A stretch of 64,000 nucleotides of DNA. Origin: Flaveria trinervia (Eukaryota > Streptophyta > Magnoliopsida > Asterales > Asteraceae). The stretch covers positions 119,288,930-119,352,929 of the forward strand of contig CM046444.1 of NCBI GenBank assembly GCA_025506515.1. The letters run 5' to 3'. Under the pieces are notes generated by a model. It saw only the letters and a program-made list of their open reading frames with translations, was not told the origin of the DNA and ran no database searches. A program made the position numbers and the translations under genes. Shown here piece after piece: positions 59,719 to 64,000 of this stretch. Numbering within the stretch: position 1 is the stretch's first letter; each line of letters opens with the position of its first letter.

Positions 59719-60185
59719 CCACACTCACAAATCAGCCAAAGAAAGAGGAGAAGAGAGAAAGAAGAGAAAAAGAGGAAAAGTGTTGGTTCGGGTTGGTTCG
59801 AGTAGCCAAAGTTGTTGAGAAACGAGTCAAACCGAAGCTCTACTCATCGTGGTCGTTTGTGTGAGTTCTAGAACCCCACTTTTACTTGTTTTCAAACGAT
59901 TTTGGGACTGGAAAACATCTGAAATCGGGTTTTTGAGTGTGTGTATGTTGACCCGTTTGTGTATGTGTATGTGTATGTGTATGTATGATGCGTTTGTGGC
60001 TTGATTGTGAGCTAGTGTGTGCTTGAATGGTGTTGTGGTATGCATCCCTAAGGTTTAGGATGGTCGATTTGGGCTTAAAATGGGTTTAGATGAGTTTGGA
60101 GGCCGAAAACCCTCGGCTGCAGTCGGGATGAACTGCATTCTGCATCAGCTAGGGCTAGGCGACCGACTGGAGGCCGAATGGAGGC

Positions 60186-60480
60186 CATACGGCCGATTAG
60201 GGTGCGATTAGGGTCCATTCGCACGATTGGGGTCCATTCGCACGATTGAAGGTCCATTCGCACGATTGAAAGGCCAGTCGCATGGAGGTCATGCGACTGA
60301 AGGTCCAGTCGCATAAGTGCTCATCCGCATTAATCCCATTCGCATGAGGTTCATCCGCATTATCCATTCGCACGACCGAACGTTCATTCGCATGGGTATT
60401 CATCCGTATTAGTTCATTCGCATAGTGTTCAGTCGCATGGAGGCCACGCGACTGAAGGGTGTCCATATGCCCGAATAGGG
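60186..60480 (+). repeat. Degenerate CATNCGC short-repeat array (copy 3)
   Basis: Same array as at 17394-17660, with the paired CAGTCGCATG / CATGCGACTG hairpins; the second now has one stem mismatch (CACGCGACTG). Confidence 0.75.
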
Positions 60481-60692
60481 CTGTTGCACCCGTGGGAAGC
60501 GTAGTTTGACTTCTGACTTTCGGGAGAAAGGGCAGACGTAAGTTTTGACGTAAAGGTTTTCGTAAGAGCATGTAAGATGACGATTGAGGCCTTAGAGAGC
60601 ATGTTGGGCATGACTATGATGATGTTGCATGTTTAGGCTTGTTACGTATGTATGATGTTGCCCTGTATGATGATGATGTTTGCGTATGATAT

Positions 60693-60797
60693 GTTCCTTA
60701 TTATGATGTATGTTATCTTTCTAGTGGCTTTACGTGTCATGTTAATGAATGAATGAAGTATTATGTAACGTAAATTGAAAGATAATGAAAGAGGAAC
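60693..60797 (+). repeat. Conserved long inverted repeat in the LTR (copy 3)
   Basis: Left arm GTTCCTTATTATG to GGCTTTACGT; right arm ACGTAAATTGAAAGATAATG to GAGGAAC. Confidence 0.7.
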
Positions 60798-60863
60798 ATA
60801 AAGTAAGAATGCATGCATTATTGAATGATGAACGAACGAAGGAAGGCTTGCAAGCACATAAAT

Positions 60864-61145
60864 GAGGTGAGCAACCCTGTTGTTGCAACAGACTTGGATG
60901 GTATGCAATCCTTGAGATTGCTATGAGGTGAGCACCCCTATGGTTGCAACAGATTCGGACAGGGCGTTATTGTGAAGTTGCCATGAGGTGAGCAACCCTA
61001 GGGTTGTAGGAGACTCGGATAGCATGCTATCGTTGAAATTAGCAATTGGGGTGAGCAACTCTATGGTTGCAACAGACTCGGATAGCGCGAAGTCGTTGGG
61101 ATTGTTAATGAGGTGAGCGACCCTGTTGTCGCAACAGACTCGAAG
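60864..61145 (+). repeat. Tandem array of ~61-bp units x 5 (copy 3)
   Basis: Units begin GAGGTGAGC at 60864, 60925, 60985, 61048 and 61110, and contain GGTTGCAACAGACTCGGATA. The same unit head occurs singly in copy 2 at about 30,968 and 31,382. Confidence 0.88.
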
Positions 61146-62536
61146 GAACGAAAGTATAAATGAACGAAAGATTTTGTATGAAAGAACGAAGTATGAATGA
61201 ACGTAAATGAATTATCGGAATAATGTACAGAACAGGATCTTGGTCATTCGACCTCGGTAATCGTGGCTGAGTGCCACGAAGAGGGTAAAGTCTGACCGGA
61301 TCTAGATAGAGAAGTGAACAATAATGTAACACGTTGAATGAGCAAAGTTAATGAACGGAATGATGAAGATAATACTGATATTATCTGTATTTACGTATGA
61401 TGTATGATCGCGAATAAATGTAAAGTAAAGTATGTTTTATTTATAAAACTGGAACTCACTCAGCAACGCTGACTTTGATGTGTTTCCAGTTGGCAGGTAA
61501 TGATTGCTGAGATGGCACGGGCGACTACTCAGCTCTTTTGGGATGACATTCTTTTGATTAATGTTTTTGCATTGTAATGCGAACAAGCTATTTTGTAATG
61601 AATGTTGTATTAATTTGCAAAAGCATTTACATGGAAATGAAAGATTGTTTTAGTTTTCCGCTGCGATTTTATGAAATACAAATGTAATTATACGTTTTAT
61701 GTGTGATGAGAACCCAACTGTAAGCGTCCCGGGAACGAGGCCTTACACATCATCAAATTGAGTGCACAATGTGGTGTGTGTGCCCCTTCACCCTGACAAC
61801 ATTTGGTTTCTCCAAGCATTAGTAACCATTGCCTCCTCTATTAATGCACTACTTTAAATGTGAATTCATTAGAATTTTCTTTTATAGATGTGACCTCTTG
61901 TTATAACGATAAGTAAATACCACAGATAGATTTCCTTACGTCATGTAGGGATGTTTAATACATCGAAAATAAAACAAATTATGAAATCCAAATCAACGTA
62001 AAACCAAAAATATGATTAGAAATGTTATTTGGTTATTCAGATAAAAATTTTCCATATCCAAATTCCTTATTTGATTTTTCAAACGGATAGTGAGATTTAC
62101 AAAAACTTGCTTATTTGAATATCTGAACAACATTCATCTGAATGCAATTGAATAAACTGATTTATTCACTTAACTCGGTTATTTGGATTTATAAATTTAT
62201 GTTTATTTGGGTTTGGATTAGTTAAGCATATTTTTTATTTGGGTTCGTTAATATTTCAAATAGGGTCCTTAAAACTTCAAATCGATTCAAATAATCGATA
62301 TAAATGTTCATTTGAATTGATGAATACCCCTGATCTCATGTATTTCGACTTTTTAATTTGTGAATCAACTTTAAGCTAATACGAGAAATTAACATTTTAA
62401 TATAAGACTTCTTACCTAAAAATAGGTGATTGTAAGAATGGACGTACATTCTCATTGATTCTATGAGTGTACAAGATCTAAGACCAATAATAATACTATA
62501 CGCAAGTAGTTTTTATATTTTCTATATTTACTCAAA

Positions 62537-62580
62537 CTAGTTTTAGTAAATTCGCATATTACATGAATCGAATAAATAAA
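62537..62580 (-). mobile_element. Helitron-type 3' terminus
   Basis: Minus strand: hairpin-like TTCATGTAATATGCGAA, then TTTACTAAAACTAG followed by T. Same end type as 36,178. The 5' end was not located. Confidence 0.4.
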
Positions 62581-63421
62581 ATATGAAAAATAAAATTTTA
62601 TTATTTATAAAACAATAATTTAAGATAATATGATTGAACTTACGTATTAGTAAAAATTATAAGTAATAAAACAACGATATCAAATTTTTTTTGTATTTGT
62701 AAATAATATTTTATTTTAAAGCAAACCATTTAAAAATTATCAATCTTAAAAATTTATCTATTATAACTCCCAATTTTAATTAATTTTGGTTATTAAAAAT
62801 AACATTTAAAAACGCTAATTTTTATATATTTTATTTTTAAAAAAATTTGATGTTTTAGGAAGTATTCTTATTTTGTAAAAAAGTATTTATTCGAAATAAC
62901 ATTAATAAAAAGATTTATTTCTTAATTTGTTAATTTTTTATTAAATCTAAAAAAGAGTTAAATAATATTATTAGTAATTAATGTAAGACAAATTGGTACT
63001 ATTATTTTGACAGTAATAATACCAACTTTAACTTACCAATGATAATCCCGACAATATAATTATCTTACATTCACATTTAATTTGTATTTATTTTAGAAGT
63101 TATAACTAGGGTTGTTAAGTTAACTCATGACTTGTAACTTGCTCAGTAAAAGCTCTCTCATAACTCAACTCGAGCTTGTAGTTTTGTATAAACTTTTTAA
63201 AATTTGATCTTACAGTAGCTCACTCAAATATACTTTCATACTTTGATACTTATATATTGATAGATTGATGCAACGTTTTTTAGGCTTAAGTAATCCTATA
63301 TTGTTGTTAAATTGTTATTAGAAACTTAAAAAAAGATAAAAGCATCATCAAAATTATAACTAAAACAAACCAAGCGAGTCCAACTTGCATTATTATTACT
63401 ACATTGATACATAGTTTTTAA

Positions 63422-63460
63422 CTAGTATTAAGCCCTCCGCGTTGCGTTGGGGGGATAAAA
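63422..63460 (-). mobile_element. Helitron-type 3' terminus of a second family
   Basis: Minus strand: CCCCAACGCAACGCGGAGGG, then CTTAATACTAG followed by T. It matches the plus-strand end at 8,544; the element would run to the right, possibly out of the window. Confidence 0.45.
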
Positions 63461-64000
63461 TTAGCAAAAATGTCATACTACCGTTACCAACCACCAACAC
63501 CTGAAAAACTCGTATTAAAGAAAATAAAAAATGAAAAATATAAAACCGAACGGAAAAGTAGACATAAAAAAGTTAAACTAAACATGTGAAATGTAAAACA
63601 TTAAATAAAAATAACTATGTTTATCTAGTACTCGAGCGTTATGACAGACCGTTAAATGAGAAAATATAAGTGTAAACCTAAAATCATGTGCGCCCGTTCT
63701 AGTGTGTTAACTCGTAAAATTTAGGCTGAAACATAAAACGAAAAAACTTGTAAAAATATAAAAAGTATAAGGGTAAAGTGGAAAGTGAAAATTCATAGGG
63801 GTTAAATTATAAAAATTATAAAAGTATTAGGGTTAAAACAAAAAAAGAATTAAAGATTATAAAAACAAAAAATGAGTACAACCCACTAAAATTAAAATAC
63901 AAATCTTAATACATTGCAAACTTAGTAATTAGTATATTATAAATTTTTTTATAGCTATTGCACATGGGTTTGAACCCCAGGGCCCAGCACCCCAAATCTT

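Larger units (their letters stand above)
59571..61747 (+). mobile_element. Solo LTR (copy 3), close relative of copy 1
   Basis: Begins TGTAACACCCGA and ends GAGGCCTTACA, 2,177 bp, flanked by a perfect 5-bp duplication CATCA at 59566-59570 and 61748-61752. The first ~900 bp and last ~300 bp are nearly the same as copy 1; the middle variable region differs. No coding region. Confidence 0.88.
61753..64000. other. AT-rich intergenic region with Helitron-type ends, no gene recognised
   Basis: Apart from the two termini listed separately, only low-complexity sequence is visible. Confidence 0.4.

Noticed and set aside
63961..64000. tRNA-like T-arm (GGGTTTGAACCCC) at the right edge
   Set aside because: The matching 5' half with A-box sequence and an anticodon arm is not visible on either strand, so it is not a tRNA gene in this window.

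Overview
This is a plant nuclear window: AT-rich, intron-containing genes lie between long repeat-filled stretches. Gene content and repeats fit a eudicot, and my guess is an asterid, perhaps Asteraceae (inference only; nothing here is diagnostic). No rRNA gene, complete tRNA gene or CRISPR array was seen.

Genes I can support: (1) a NAM/NOR-type NAC transcription factor on the minus strand at 2.8-4.1 kb; (2) a short conserved-looking protein of unknown function on the plus strand at 9.8-10.1 kb; (3) a complete nine-exon TAP46 gene (PP2A-associated TAP42/alpha4 family, 405 aa) on the minus strand at 20.5-23.7 kb; (4) a tandem pair of two-exon genes for small secreted peptides at 33.7-34.0 and 35.6-35.9 kb, whose C-terminal cores match the tyrosine-sulfated PSY family; (5) a second NAC gene of the stress-related ANAC019/055/072 (RD26) clade on the minus strand at 46.5-48.1 kb. 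An orphan last exon of a dipeptidyl-peptidase-IV-like gene lies at 18.9-19.3 kb. Both NAC genes and the 9.8-kb gene are broken by single missing bases, each in a place where homologues have a doubled base. TAP46 and the PSY genes read cleanly.

Mobile DNA: a complete but inactivated Ty3/gypsy chromovirus (10.79-16.05 kb) with 318-bp LTRs and a GAAAG target duplication; three solo LTRs of one large-LTR family (16.78-18.71, 29.29-32.19, 59.57-61.75 kb), each with a perfect 5-bp target duplication; a truncated minus-strand LTR element (38.5-41.4 kb); a 5'-truncated LINE with an 18-bp target duplication (45.6-46.2 kb); two Tourist-like MITEs just upstream of TAP46; a further MITE at 37 kb; several Helitron-type termini; and degenerate retroelement remnants around 29-33 and 55-58 kb.

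Most notable signals: the tandem PSY-like peptide genes; the shared architecture of the three solo LTRs (TATA box only about 110 bp from the 5' end in two of them, a hairpin just after it, a CATNCGC short-repeat array, a conserved ~105-bp inverted repeat, and different tandem arrays in the downstream variable region); and the repeated single-base losses in otherwise good exons.
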